Of a stretch of 64,000 nucleotides of DNA, positions 1-10,452 are shown piece after piece. The notes beneath the pieces are model-generated. The model had not been told where the DNA came from, ran no database searches, and was given only the letters and a program-made list of their open reading frames with translations. This DNA comes from Anaerolineae bacterium. Lineage in GTDB: Bacteria > Chloroflexota > Anaerolineae > Aggregatilineales > Aggregatilineaceae. Made by a program: the position numbers and the translations under genes. The stretch covers positions 62,001-126,000 of the forward strand of contig JAHDLB010000023.1 of assembly GCA_018432315.1 (NCBI GenBank), read 5' to 3'. The stretch's first letter is position 1; the number at the start of each line of letters is the position of its first letter.

Positions 1-168
1 GACGATCTGCAGCCCCATTTCGATCGTCCGGTAGTACTCGACGAGCGATTCGAGCGCTTCCCGGTAGTGGCGGACGTTGACCGCCGCGAGCACCTTCATC
101 GTGCGGGCGATCGAATAGAGATCTTCGGCGCTCTCCATTTTGCCGCGCAGAGACTCAAGCGTCTCCAT
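1..168 (-). CDS. atpG: N-type ATP synthase gamma subunit, N-terminus only
   Basis: This is the first 56 residues of the central rotor stalk subunit; the rest lies beyond the window start. The residues read [20 protein letters not shown] and continue with a TMKVLAAVN stretch, the conserved N-terminal coiled coil of F-type gamma subunits. Two ATGs are possible. I chose the one at 168 because a GGAGG lies six bases before it, while the ATG at 174 directly abuts that GGAGG. The gene overlaps the end of atpA by 14 bases and is the last gene of the atpDCQRBEFAG order, as expected for N-ATPase operons. Confidence 0.9.
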   Translation of the reverse strand, partial: METLESLRGKMESAEDLYSIARTMKVLAAVNVRHYREALESLVEYYRTIEMGLQIV

Positions 169-1699
169 GCTCATCCTCCGCCAGGGGGGCGATGGCTTCC
201 TCGATCGTGCCGAGCAGCGCCTCCCGATCGGCCTCGCTCAGTGGCTTTCGCTTGTGGATTCTCTCGTAGAGGTCGGGCTGTTTTCTGGCGGCAGCGGCAC
301 GGATCGCTCGTTCTGCTTCGGCGATCCGGTCCGGGGGCAGAATGTCCAGGGCGCCTTCGGTCACAGCCAGCAGCACGGCGATCTGGTCGGCGGCGGACAG
401 CGGGGCATATTGGGTTTGCTTCAGCGTTTCGCGGACGCGCCGCCCGCGCTCGATCGTCTGGCGTGTCTCTTTGTCGAGCTGTGTGCCAAAGCGCGCGAAG
501 GCTTCTAACTCCTCGAACTGGGTGTAGGACAGGCGCAGGTCGCCGGCCACCGCCCGGAACGCCGGGAGCTGGGCTTTGCCGCCCACGCGCGACACCGACC
601 GGCCAATGTCCACGGCGGGCAGCACGCCGCGTTGGAACAGCGTCGGCGAGAGGTAGATCTGGCCGTCGGTGATCGAGATCAGGTTGGTTGGAATGTACGC
701 GGAGATGTTCTGCGCCTCGGTTTCGACGATCGGCAGCGCCGTCATCGAGCCGCCGCCCAGGTCCGGGTGCAGGTGCGTTGCGCGCTCGAGCAGGCGCGAA
801 TGGATGTAGAAGATGTCGCCCGGAAACGCTTCGCGGCCCGGCGGACGGCGCAGCAGCAGCGACAGCTCGCGATAGGCCCGCGCGTGGTGCGTCAGGTCAT
901 CGTAGATAATCAACACGTCGCGTCCCTGTTCCATGAAGTACTCGCCGATCGAAGTCGCGGCATACGGCGCGTTATATTGCAGGCCGGGCGCGTCCTGCCC
1001 GGTCGCCAGCACGACGATCGTGTAATCCATCGCGCCGTGTTCCTGCAGATCGCTGATCACCTTCGCCACCGACGCATTGCGCTGTCCAATGGCACAGTAG
1101 ATGCAGATCACGTCTTTGTCGCGCTGGTTGATGATCGTGTCCAGCGCGATCGCGGTCTTGCCGGTCTGGCGGTCGCCGACGATCAGCTCGCGCTGCCCGC
1201 GCCCGATCGGGAACAACGCGTCGATCACTTTGATCCCGGTTTGCAGCGGCATGGTCACCGGCGCGCGGTCCATGATGGCCGGGGCGTCCCGCTCGATGGG
1301 CAGGCGATCGGCTGTTCCCAGCAGCTCGCGCCCATCCAGGGGGCGGCCCAACGCGTCGATCACCCGGCCCAACAGGGCCTCGCCGACCGGAATGTCGGCC
1401 ACCCGCCCGGTGCGATAGGCTTCCATGCCGGCGTACAGCCCCTGGTTGCTGTCCAGCAGGACGACGCCCACTTGGCCCGGGTCGAGGTTGAACGCCATGC
1501 CCAGCCGCCCATCGGCAAACTCGATCAGCTCCTGGGACTGCGTGCCGGGGAGCCCCTGGACGTGTACCGTGCTGCTACCCACGCTGACCAGCGTGCCAAT
1601 CTCGTCGACGCGCAGCGCTACATCGTGGCTTTCCAGCACGTGATCCAGCGTCGAGAGCACGTCGCCTACCACGGCGGTGAGTTCTGGCCTGTCGCTCAT
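155..1699 (-). CDS. atpA: N-type ATP synthase alpha subunit
   Basis: This 514-residue non-catalytic F1 subunit forms the alpha3beta3 head with AtpD. The P-loop GDRQTGKT is intact, as are the alpha signature regions around IGRGQREL and [17 protein letters not shown]. Start choice: the ATG at 1699 overlaps the atpF stop as ATGA, which implies translational coupling; the open frame extends further upstream only into atpF. It sits between atpF and atpG. No atpH (delta) gene lies between b and alpha, which is a hallmark of N-type operons. Confidence 0.96.
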   Translation of the reverse strand: MSDRPELTAVVGDVLSTLDHVLESHDVALRVDEIGTLVSVGSSTVHVQGLPGTQSQELIEFADGRLGMAFNLDPGQVGVVLLDSNQGLYAGMEAYRTGRVADIPVGEALLGRVIDALGRPLDGRELLGTADRLPIERDAPAIMDRAPVTMPLQTGIKVIDALFPIGRGQRELIVGDRQTGKTAIALDTIINQRDKDVICIYCAIGQRNASVAKVISDLQEHGAMDYTIVVLATGQDAPGLQYNAPYAATSIGEYFMEQGRDVLIIYDDLTHHARAYRELSLLLRRPPGREAFPGDIFYIHSRLLERATHLHPDLGGGSMTALPIVETEAQNISAYIPTNLISITDGQIYLSPTLFQRGVLPAVDIGRSVSRVGGKAQLPAFRAVAGDLRLSYTQFEELEAFARFGTQLDKETRQTIERGRRVRETLKQTQYAPLSAADQIAVLLAVTEGALDILPPDRIAEAERAIRAAAARKQPDLYERIHKRKPLSEADREALLGTIEEAIAPLAEDEHGDA

Positions 1700-2517
1700 T
1701 GGGCGCTTGCCTCCGCAGCGTCTGGCTGCGCCGCTTCTTCGGGCGGGCCAGCGGGGTCTGCGATGGTGGGCATGTCGCCTGCCAGCGCCTCGACAACGCG
1801 CTCCTCCAGCAGGTTCAGGTAGTCTCGCAGGTTCCAACCAAGCTGGTAGTCACCCGTTTTCAGCAGGATCCCGCTGATCAGGTCCGCGTTCACGTCGAAC
1901 CGCAGCGCCACGTGATTCCCAACCTGCTGCTGCAGGATATCGGCCAGGCGCTCGCGCGTTTCATCGGACAGTTCGAACGCGCTGTGAATCACCATCTCGC
2001 GCGAATCGGCGAACGAGGTTTCGATCACCTCCGGGGCGACCGAGCGCAGGCGCGAGGCGAACACGTCGACTACGTGCTGCTCCAGCTCGACATCGGCCAG
2101 GTCGGCCAGGGCGCGCCGGATGACGCGGAAAATGTGCTCGCCGACCCGCTCGCGCAGCGCGCGCAAGAAGGCGTCCTTTTCGCGCTGGACGGCGGCCTGC
2201 CATCCGTCGCGCTGCGTTTCCACTTCGGCGCGCATCTCGTCGATCAGCTTCTGGCGGCGTTGTGCGGCGGCTTCCCTGGCCTCGGCCAGCAGTTCTTCGC
2301 GGCGCGCTTCGATGTTCTGGCGTTCCCGGCGATAGGTTTCGGCCTCTTCTTCTGCCCGCTCGCGCTCGCGTTCGGCTTCTTCGATCTGGGCTGCGATGCT
2401 TTCCTCGCGTTTTTCCATTGCGGCAACGATCGGTCCATAGAGAAAACGACGCAGGAGCGCGACCAGGATCAAGAAGTTGATGATTTGAGCGCCGAACGTG
2501 AACCAATCGATCTGCAT
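1696..2517 (-). CDS. atpF: N-type ATP synthase b subunit with delta-like C-terminus
   Basis: This 273-residue peripheral stalk subunit has an N-terminal membrane segment (about residues 5-30), a long charged coiled coil rich in Glu/Arg (about 35-150), and a C-terminal globular part. Around residues 150-245 the C-terminal part (RLRSVAP, then [20 protein letters not shown]) resembles the C-terminal domain of the delta/OSCP subunit. Classical b subunits have about 160 residues, so this one is about 110 longer. With no atpH nearby, the extension probably replaces delta as the link to the top of alpha3beta3. The domain match is inferred by eye. The start follows the atpE stop by two bases, and its stop overlaps the atpA start. 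Confidence 0.9.
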   Translation of the reverse strand: MQIDWFTFGAQIINFLILVALLRRFLYGPIVAAMEKREESIAAQIEEAERERERAEEEAETYRRERQNIEARREELLAEAREAAAQRRQKLIDEMRAEVETQRDGWQAAVQREKDAFLRALRERVGEHIFRVIRRALADLADVELEQHVVDVFASRLRSVAPEVIETSFADSREMVIHSAFELSDETRERLADILQQQVGNHVALRFDVNADLISGILLKTGDYQLGWNLRDYLNLLEERVVEALAGDMPTIADPAGPPEEAAQPDAAEASAQ

Positions 2518-2519
2518 GG

Positions 2520-2798
2520 TTAGCCTCCTGCCTGGGCCACCACGTAGTCCCAAAACGGGTTGAAGAAGATGATGATCATGGCGACGACGAAGCAGTAGAT
2601 GGCCGTCGATTCGATGAGCGCCAGCCCGACGAAGAGCGTCCGGCTGATGTTGTTCGACTCGTCGGGCTGTTGGGCCATCGACGCCAGGGCCTGAGCGACC
2701 GCCCGCCCTTCGGCGAGCGCCGGCGCGATCGCCCCGAGCGCCATGGTCAACCCTGCCACGATGATCGAGCCAAGACCGATAACGGTTGTCTGTTCCAT
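2520..2798 (-). CDS. atpE: N-type ATP synthase c subunit with Na+-binding residues
   Basis: This 92-residue two-helix membrane protein forms the ion-carrying ring. Helix 1 ends GAIAPALAEG with Glu30 at the position of Gln32 in Ilyobacter tartaricus c. Helix 2 carries Glu63-Ser64-Thr65 and Tyr68, matching the E65-S66-T67 and Tyr70 Na+ ligands known there. Having two carboxylates (Glu30 and Glu63) plus the hydroxyl ligands is typical of N-ATPases. The GDES-type loop is QQPDESNN. Upstream bases GGGAGGAACTCAGAA give a good ribosome site. It is likely the most highly translated gene of the operon, as c is needed in many copies. Confidence 0.95.
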   Translation of the reverse strand: MEQTTVIGLGSIIVAGLTMALGAIAPALAEGRAVAQALASMAQQPDESNNISRTLFVGLALIESTAIYCFVVAMIIIFFNPFWDYVVAQAGG

Positions 2799-2824
2799 TT
2801 TCTGAGTTCCTCCCGAACAAAGCG

Positions 2825-3490
2825 TTACGATTTCGTCGTCGCAGATGCGATATACACCGTAGCGAGGACGGCAAAAATGTAGGCCTGAATCTGGCCGATG
2901 AGCAGGCCCAATATCTCCAGAACGACAGGCACCAGCAGCGGGACGATGGACAGTAAGATCGCGATCAGAATGCGCCCGCTCATGATGTTTCCGAACAAAC
3001 GCACGGCCAGCGCCATCGTGCGCGAAAGCTCGGAGATGATGTTGAACGGCAGCATCAACGGCGTGGGCTCGATGTAGTTGCGCAGATAACCGAGCACCCC
3101 GCGTTCCATGATACCGAAGACCGGCACCGCGACGAAGACGCAGATCGCCAGCGCTGCCGTCGTCGACAGCGACCCGGTGGGGGCCGAGTAGCCAGGGATG
3201 ATGCTCAGCAGATTGGACATGGAAATGAAGAGGAACAACGTGCCGATGAAGGCCATGTAACGCCCCGGGTCTTGCTGCGTGATGTCCCGGATCTGGCTGC
3301 GCGTGAGCACCACCACCGTCTCGAGCAGGTTCTGCCAGCGCGAGATGCGGGGGCCGCTCGACAGATTCCGCGTGACCAGCCACGCGCCTCCCACCAGGAT
3401 GATCATGACCAGCCAGGAAAAAACGACGGTTGCGTTGAGCGTGACCGGCCCAAGATCCCAGACCGTGATTTCATCAGGACTCAATTGCAC
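2825..3490 (-). CDS. atpB: N-type ATP synthase a subunit
   Basis: This 221-residue polytopic stator subunit forms the ion half-channels against the c ring. The essential arginine is Arg164 in the motif ALAVRLFGNIMSG, equivalent to E. coli aArg210. Further conserved features are the GYSAPTGSLSTTAALA segment and a C-terminal helix containing QIQAYIFAVLATVYI. The start overlaps the end of atpR by 17 bases. Cells would use it to couple ion flow to ATP synthesis or, as suggested for N-ATPases, ATP-driven ion export. Confidence 0.95.
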   Translation of the reverse strand: MQLSPDEITVWDLGPVTLNATVVFSWLVMIILVGGAWLVTRNLSSGPRISRWQNLLETVVVLTRSQIRDITQQDPGRYMAFIGTLFLFISMSNLLSIIPGYSAPTGSLSTTAALAICVFVAVPVFGIMERGVLGYLRNYIEPTPLMLPFNIISELSRTMALAVRLFGNIMSGRILIAILLSIVPLLVPVVLEILGLLIGQIQAYIFAVLATVYIASATTKS

Positions 3491-3785
3491 GCGCCTTCAC
3501 CTCCTCTTCAGATGATTTTTGGGGTCGCACCCACCGGGACATCACCATCCGGGCCAGGACGAAGCCCAGGACGGCAACGAACAGGCGCTCCAGGTGCTCC
3601 CCGGCGATCACGTAAAACCCCGCGAGCGTTATCACGCTGCGTCCGATAAAACTACCGGCCAGCAGCAGCGCCGGGTACCGGGCGCTCTGCATTCTCTGGA
3701 GAGTCAGCCACAGGCCGCCAAAGAACACCACTCCCAGGGCGGCGCCCGCGAGCAGTGACAGCACGTAGTATCCGGAATCACTCAT
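3474..3785 (-). CDS. atpR: N-ATPase accessory membrane protein AtpR
   Basis: This 103-residue protein has three predicted membrane helices and sits exactly where AtpR occurs in N-ATPase operons, between atpQ and atpB. A helix containing GSFIGRSVITLAGFYVIAG places a conserved-type arginine inside the membrane, in keeping with the proposal that AtpR contributes to assembly or gating around the c ring. The gene overlaps atpQ by eight bases and atpB by 17. The name rests mainly on position, size and the buried Arg, since the family is poorly conserved. Confidence 0.85.
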   Translation of the reverse strand: MSDSGYYVLSLLAGAALGVVFFGGLWLTLQRMQSARYPALLLAGSFIGRSVITLAGFYVIAGEHLERLFVAVLGFVLARMVMSRWVRPQKSSEEEVKARAIES

Positions 3786-4109
3786 CGTCGTCGTCCGTAT
3801 CCTGACCTATCGAAGCGCGCTCTTTCGACACCCAGTACCACGCGTTCAGGCATCCGATCACCAGGCCCACCGTCAAGAGGGTCAGCCGCCACGAGAAGGC
3901 CGCCGGCACGCGCGTCTCCAGCCACGCGCCCACGAGCACGCCGATCACCGTGGGGATGGCGATGGACCATCCGACCATGCCGAACGTGCCCAATCCGAAC
4001 CAGACGCTGCTGGTTGGATCCCGGCGCCGCGCGCGCGCCCGGCGGCTGGCTTTGCGACCGATCTCGGATGCAAACTTATTCCGTGGTGTCTGGTCTTCTG
4101 CCTGTTTCG

Positions 4110-4113
<4 letters not shown>
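3778..4113 (-). CDS. atpQ: N-ATPase accessory protein AtpQ (AtpI-like)
   Basis: This 111-residue protein has a very basic N-terminus (RKASRRARARRR) followed by two membrane helices with GMVGWSIAIPTVIGVLVGAW and LLTVGLVIGCLNAWYWV. This is the layout of the AtpI/AtpQ assembly factors, which help build the c ring and may handle Mg2+. It lies second after the F1 genes in the order atpD-atpC-atpQ-atpR, diagnostic of N-ATPases. The C-terminus is an acidic DTDDDDE tail. Its start overlaps the atpC stop. Confidence 0.86.
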
Positions 4114-6414
<2,301 letters not shown>

Positions 6415-6903
6415 ATGATCATGACCAAAACACCCGCTGCCTCGCAAAACACCCGCCGCATCGCGCCGCGTTTTCTGTTGGGGGCGGTTATCCTGGCCGG
6501 CCTGCTCGTGCTGATGCAGCTTGCTCGATTTGTCGTGCCAGGGCTGAAGCTCGACAATCCGCCGGTGAAGCAAACCGTAACCTGGGACTCCACAGAAACA
6601 GCGCGCCTGTGGGAGACGACCTGCGGCGACTGCCATTCGAATGAGACAGTCTATCCCTGGTATTCGTACGTTGCGCCAGCCGGCTGGCTGGTCGCGCACG
6701 ATGTGCACGAAGGGCGCGATCACCTGAATGTCTCCAAGGATTCCCGCGTTGATGTGGGCGAGATGATCGAAGTTGTCCGGGAGGGCGAAATGCCCCCGCA
6801 GGTTTACACGATCATGCACCCGGACGCCAAACTGAGTGATGCGGAGAAACAGGCGCTCGTCGACGGTTTGCGGGCCACCTTTGGCACAGGCAGCGATGGC
6901 TAA
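6415..6903 (+). CDS. Haem-binding domain protein, membrane-anchored, single CxxCH
   Basis: This 162-residue protein has an N-terminal membrane helix (about residues 18-38) and a single c-type haem motif CGDCH at 70-74. The surrounding pattern (CHSNETVYPWYSYVAPAGWLV, then DVHEGRDHLN and a late MPPQVYTIMHPDAKLS) is that of the Haem_bd family, small periplasmic monohaem proteins of unknown electron partners. An ATG at 6415 and another at 6421 are both usable; AAGGA ends four bases before the first and ten before the second. The gene faces away from atpD and lies behind the TTTAAG array. A strong terminator follows at 6972. Confidence 0.82.
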   Translation: MIMTKTPAASQNTRRIAPRFLLGAVILAGLLVLMQLARFVVPGLKLDNPPVKQTVTWDSTETARLWETTCGDCHSNETVYPWYSYVAPAGWLVAHDVHEGRDHLNVSKDSRVDVGEMIEVVREGEMPPQVYTIMHPDAKLSDAEKQALVDGLRATFGTGSDG

Positions 6904-6971
6904 ACCGGCGTCAGATCGTAGAAGGCGACGGTTCGCGCCGTCGCGAAGGTGGGTTGAATCGACATTCTGCT

Positions 6972-7007
6972 GCCGGGTTGAGTTCGGTGCTCAGCCCGGC
7001 GTTTTTT
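6972..7007 (+). terminator. Rho-independent terminator
   Basis: GCCGGGTTGAG at 6972-6982 pairs with CTCAGCCCGGC at 6990-7000 (one mismatch), followed by a run of six T. It ends the monohaem gene transcript. Confidence 0.85.
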
Positions 7008-7029
7008 CATCAGCCTCATTTTACGAGCA

Positions 7030-7057
7030 TTTAAGGTGAATTTGAGCGTGTGTTAAG
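7030..7057 (+). promoter_or_regulatory. Second phased TTTAAG repeat array
   Basis: TTTAAG at 7030-7035, TTTGAG at 7041-7046 and GTTAAG at 7052-7057 again have exact 11-bp spacing. A TAGACT at 7079-7084, 21 bases after the last repeat, could be the -10 of an activator-dependent promoter lacking a -35. It precedes the operon that ends with the two-component genes, suggesting autoregulation. Confidence 0.65.
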
Positions 7058-7115
7058 CACCGGGCGGGCGATAGCCGGTAGACTGCCTGTGTAACCGTCA
7101 AGGAGGAACACGCGC

Positions 7116-7529
7116 ATGAAAATGACATCGACCAAACGCTTCGCAGTGCGTACTGCCCTCGTAACAAGTACCACCCTGGCGACCGTTATCGGGGCACAGG
7201 CGCTGGCTTCGATCGATGAGGCGGCGCGCGCGCAACCCATCCCCGCGCCCACGATCGCACCTGCCGATCCCGTGCTGCAACCCACAACCGCAACCGGACA
7301 GCCGGTTTCCGCCGCTGTGCCGAATGTCGTCATCCTGCGCCATGCCGGCGAGGTCAGCGCCCCCGCGATCAACGTCGAGCCTCAGGCTCCGGCGCGTCCA
7401 TCGGCCAGCGTGGTCAGCGGATCAGCCGCTCCGATCCTGCCGCCGAACCCGGTCCAGATCGCGCCGCCTGCGCCGGTTGTGCAGCAGGTTGCCGCGCAGC
7501 CCGCGCCTGTCACCCGATCGAGCCGCTAA
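7116..7529 (+). CDS. Exported Pro/Ala-rich protein of unknown function
   Basis: This 137-residue protein begins with a signal peptide-like stretch (basic MKMTSTKRF, hydrophobic core to about residue 35, Ala-rich end near ARAQ). The mature part is dominated by Pro, Ala, Val and Gln with no Cys, suggesting an extended cell-envelope or periplasmic linker. I recognise no family. A strong AAGGAGGA lies upstream, and the stop overlaps the ApbE start as TAATG, so the two are translationally coupled. Being next to ApbE it might be a flavin carrier, but I see no [S/T]GA[S/T] attachment motif, so this is not supported. Confidence 0.7.
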   Translation: MKMTSTKRFAVRTALVTSTTLATVIGAQALASIDEAARAQPIPAPTIAPADPVLQPTTATGQPVSAAVPNVVILRHAGEVSAPAINVEPQAPARPSASVVSGSAAPILPPNPVQIAPPAPVVQQVAAQPAPVTRSSR

Positions 7530-8458
7530 TGTCCGTCTTCATCACGGCTTTTCGGGCGTTCGGCAGCCAGGTCAACATCTGGCTGGATACGGCCACCCCG
7601 GCGGCGGACGGCGCGCCGGTGCTGCGCCAGGTTCCCGGCTGGCTGGCGGATATTGAGGCCGCGCTCTCGCGCTTCCGTCCCGACAGCGAATTGAGTCGCC
7701 TCAACCGGCGCCCGCGCGAATGGGCGGACGCGAGCGAAACGATGCTGAGCAGCCTGGACGCCGCGCTGCGCGCCGCGCGGATTACCGGCGGGCGGGTAAC
7801 GCCGCTGGTGCTGCGCGCCCTGGTCGCGGCGGGCTATGACCGCAGCTTCGAGGAAGTGGCCCGGGCCGGCGAGGCGGGCGACCACGCGACGCCGGTGCCC
7901 GCGAGCCGCTGGGAAGCCATCCAACTGGATCGCGCGGCGGGCCGTGTCTGGCTGCCGGATGCGATTGACCTGGGCGGCACGGCGAAAGGTTGGGCCGCCC
8001 AGCAGATCGCACAGCGCCTCGCTGCGCACGGCCCGGCGTTGGTGGACTTGGGCGGCGACATCGTGGCGCAGGGCAAACCCTGGACGGTCCACGTCTTCGA
8101 TCCCTTCCAGCCGGAAACGCCGTTTGCCGTGGTCGCGCTGCACGACCGCGCCATCGCTACCAGCGGCACGGATTACCGCCGCTGGGGTGCCGACCGGCAT
8201 CACATCATCGATCCCCACACCGGCGCTCCGGCCCGGACGGATGTCGTCAGCGCCACCGTGATTCACCCCGACGCGGTGCTGGCGGAAGCCCTCGCCAAAG
8301 CGGTTGTGCTGCAGGGCAGCATCGCCGGCCTGGACTGGCTGGCGCAGCACGAGAGGGCCGCGGGGCTGGTCTTTGACCGCATAGGCCGCGTCCTGGCGAC
8401 CGAGAATTTCCAGGCCTATCTCACTCAAACCCAAACCCATACTCAAAAAGGAGCATAA
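7529..8458 (+). CDS. apbE: FAD:protein FMN transferase, ApbE family
   Basis: This 309-residue enzyme transfers FMN from FAD onto a Thr or Ser of an acceptor protein outside the cytoplasm. Conserved blocks are the N-terminal FGSQVNIWL and LSRFRPDSELSRLN, the central DLGGTAKGWAAQ and DLGGDIVAQG, and the HHIIDPHTGAPAR segment near residue 230, all in family order. The metal-binding region reads VLAEALAKAV, somewhat degenerate. No clear signal peptide is visible. It is coupled to the preceding gene and probably flavinylates a redox protein of the local haem-membrane system, though no obvious acceptor is encoded nearby. Confidence 0.9.
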   Translation: MSVFITAFRAFGSQVNIWLDTATPAADGAPVLRQVPGWLADIEAALSRFRPDSELSRLNRRPREWADASETMLSSLDAALRAARITGGRVTPLVLRALVAAGYDRSFEEVARAGEAGDHATPVPASRWEAIQLDRAAGRVWLPDAIDLGGTAKGWAAQQIAQRLAAHGPALVDLGGDIVAQGKPWTVHVFDPFQPETPFAVVALHDRAIATSGTDYRRWGADRHHIIDPHTGAPARTDVVSATVIHPDAVLAEALAKAVVLQGSIAGLDWLAQHERAAGLVFDRIGRVLATENFQAYLTQTQTHTQKGA

Positions 8459-8461
8459 CCC

Positions 8462-9667
8462 GTGAAACGCCTGTCCTCGTTCATCCCTGTCTTGCCCTTG
8501 CTGTCCCTGATGATCTCGGTTCTGCCGTTTTCCGGGGCTGTCCATACGGCCCGCGCGCAATCCGGCGACGACCTGATCGTACTCAACGATTCGACGCCCG
8601 GCATCGATGTCGTCATCAACCCCAGCCCGGATACCACCGGCGTTATCGGGGTGGAGATAAACAACGCTTCCGTTACCGTGACCGATGCCGTCGGTAACCT
8701 GGTTTTCGAGACTGTCGATCCGGCTGTGTCCGGGCTGGAATTCAGCTTTGCGCCGAACGCGGGGACGCACACGCTGACGATCAACCGGCTGCCGGGCGCG
8801 ACGCAGGGCTATGCCCGAATCGCGGCCCTGGCGGAGATGACCGCCCTGGAAACGACGCCGAAGTTGGTCACCAGCAGCACGCTGTCCCCGGCTCAGGAAG
8901 CGGACTTCCCGCTGAACGCCAGCGCGCCGTCGTCGGTGGTACAGGTCACCGCGCCGGATGCCGCAACCGTCACGGCTCGTTTTCCCGGTGCGCCAGTCAC
9001 CGCGCAGTTGGTGGACGTGAGCACGAGCCGCACGCTGGCGACGCTCACCGGCAGCCTCATCGACGGCGTTCGCTTCACGATGGACGGTGGCAGCTACGAG
9101 TTGGTGCTGCTGAACAACAACGCCGCGCGCGAGACGGTGGCGAACGTCAGTGTTGTGCCTGCCCCGGCTTCGGACTTCGAAACCCTGGTGGCCCAGGCCG
9201 AGACGTCGGCCACAACGACCATGACGAACACCGGCCCGGCCAGTTCGAACGCAGGCAGCGCCGTCCAGGATGCCCGGTGTACCCTGACCATTACGGCCAG
9301 TTCCGTGAATATGCGCAGCGGGCCGGGGATGGGGTACAGCGTCCTGGATTACGCCTTTCGCGGCGAAAACCTGGCCGTCGGTGGCGTGAACCCGGAGAGC
9401 GGTTGGCTGCTGGTTGGCACGGATACCGGGTCAGCCTGGATGTCCAATGAGGCAGGCACGCTGGCGGGAGCCTGTGACAACCTGGCTGCTTACGACATCC
9501 CCTATCGCGCCGCGCCGACGCCCCAGGTCACGATCCAGCAGCCGCAGGTGCCGGTATACCGTGATGATGACGACCATGATGATTACGGTGACTACGACGA
9601 CGATCACGATGACGATCACGACGATGATCATGGTGACGACCATGATGAGCACGATGACGACGACTGA
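8462..9667 (+). CDS. Exported SH3b-domain protein with Asp/His-rich tail
   Basis: This 401-residue protein starts from GTG behind an AAGGAG. A signal peptide spans about residues 1-33. The central part is beta-rich with no clear family. A bacterial SH3 domain lies near residues 270-335, shown by LTITASSVNMRSGPGMGYSVL and a later SGWLLV. The last 35 or so residues consist almost entirely of Asp and His in repeats of DDDHDDDH type, a likely metal-binding tail (Zn, Ca, Cu or Fe). The tail DNA is made of GAT/GAC/CAT/CAC repeats and may vary in length between strains. Position between ApbE and a ferric-reductase-like protein suggests a role in metal binding outside the membrane. Confidence 0.82.
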   Translation: MKRLSSFIPVLPLLSLMISVLPFSGAVHTARAQSGDDLIVLNDSTPGIDVVINPSPDTTGVIGVEINNASVTVTDAVGNLVFETVDPAVSGLEFSFAPNAGTHTLTINRLPGATQGYARIAALAEMTALETTPKLVTSSTLSPAQEADFPLNASAPSSVVQVTAPDAATVTARFPGAPVTAQLVDVSTSRTLATLTGSLIDGVRFTMDGGSYELVLLNNNAARETVANVSVVPAPASDFETLVAQAETSATTTMTNTGPASSNAGSAVQDARCTLTITASSVNMRSGPGMGYSVLDYAFRGENLAVGGVNPESGWLLVGTDTGSAWMSNEAGTLAGACDNLAAYDIPYRAAPTPQVTIQQPQVPVYRDDDDHDDYGDYDDDHDDDHDDDHGDDHDEHDDDD

Positions 9668-9688
9668 TCGTAACGCCTGACGACGACC

Positions 9689-9718
9689 GGGGTGGGCAGC
9701 TTTGCCCGCCCCTTTTTT
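9689..9718 (+). terminator. Terminator or attenuator inside the redox locus
   Basis: GGGGTGGGC at 9689-9697 pairs with GCCCGCCCC at 9704-9712 (one mismatch) and is followed by six T. It lies just before the haem membrane protein gene, so it probably lowers expression of the downstream genes relative to the SH3b gene. Confidence 0.8.
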
Positions 9719-9732
9719 AAGGAGGAACTGTC

Positions 9733-10452
9733 ATGAACCGGGAAACAGGATGGTTCGATCTTTTCTCGCTTGTGTTCACCGTCATCATGCTTGTCCTGGT
9801 CGCCACTTGGACAATTCAGGGCGAGTTCCTGGCGCGGGTTCTGGACATCGACCGCTCGATGACCTGGCAGCTCATCCGCTCCACCGGGCTGATGGCCTAC
9901 ATCCTGTTCACCGTCTCGGTGATTTGGGGACTGGCGCTGAGCAGCAAAGTCGTCAAGGACTGGTCACCCGGCACGCTCTCCATGCTGCTTCATGCATCGG
10001 TGTCGTGGCTAGGGACCGGCTTCGCCGCCATCCACGCGCTGCTGCTGTTGTTCGATGAATACGTGACCTACACGGTGCCCGAAATCCTGCTGCCGTTCGG
10101 CGGGCCGTATCGACCGCTGGCTGCCGGCCTGGGCACAGTGACGTTCTGGATGATGCTGCTGGTCGCGCTGAGTTTCTCGGTCAAGAAGCGGTTGGGACAC
10201 GGGCGCTGGAAGCTGCTGCACATGAGCAGTTACGCCGGATTTTTCATGGTGACGGCCCATGCGCTTTTTGCCGGGACGGATGCTGGTAGAATAGGATTCC
10301 AGGCGATGGTCGGGCTGGCGGTGCTGGCTGTCGTCGTCCTGACCGGCTACCGCATCGGGGCCGGGAAACCGTCCAGGCCCGCGCACAGACCGGCCAGCCC
10401 CGCGCGTGCCGTGCGCGAGCCGCGCAAACAGGCATCACAGCAGGAGACGTAA
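9733..10452 (+). CDS. Ferric-reductase-like haem b membrane protein
   Basis: This 239-residue protein has about six membrane helices. Four histidines, His87 and His101 in one helix region and His163 and His176 in another, give the paired spacing that ligates two haems in ferric reductase/MsrQ/NOX-type transmembrane domains. There is no flavin or NAD domain, so electrons must come from a separate partner; the ApbE upstream hints at a flavinylated one. The C-terminus is a basic Pro-rich tail. AAGGAGG precedes the ATG, and the stop abuts the GTG start of the response regulator. Confidence 0.8.
   Translation: MNRETGWFDLFSLVFTVIMLVLVATWTIQGEFLARVLDIDRSMTWQLIRSTGLMAYILFTVSVIWGLALSSKVVKDWSPGTLSMLLHASVSWLGTGFAAIHALLLLFDEYVTYTVPEILLPFGGPYRPLAAGLGTVTFWMMLLVALSFSVKKRLGHGRWKLLHMSSYAGFFMVTAHALFAGTDAGRIGFQAMVGLAVLAVVVLTGYRIGAGKPSRPAHRPASPARAVREPRKQASQQET

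Noticed and set aside
9560-9660. GAT/GAC/CAT repeats as a possible CRISPR or satellite
   Set aside because: They encode the Asp/His tail in frame and have no spacer structure.
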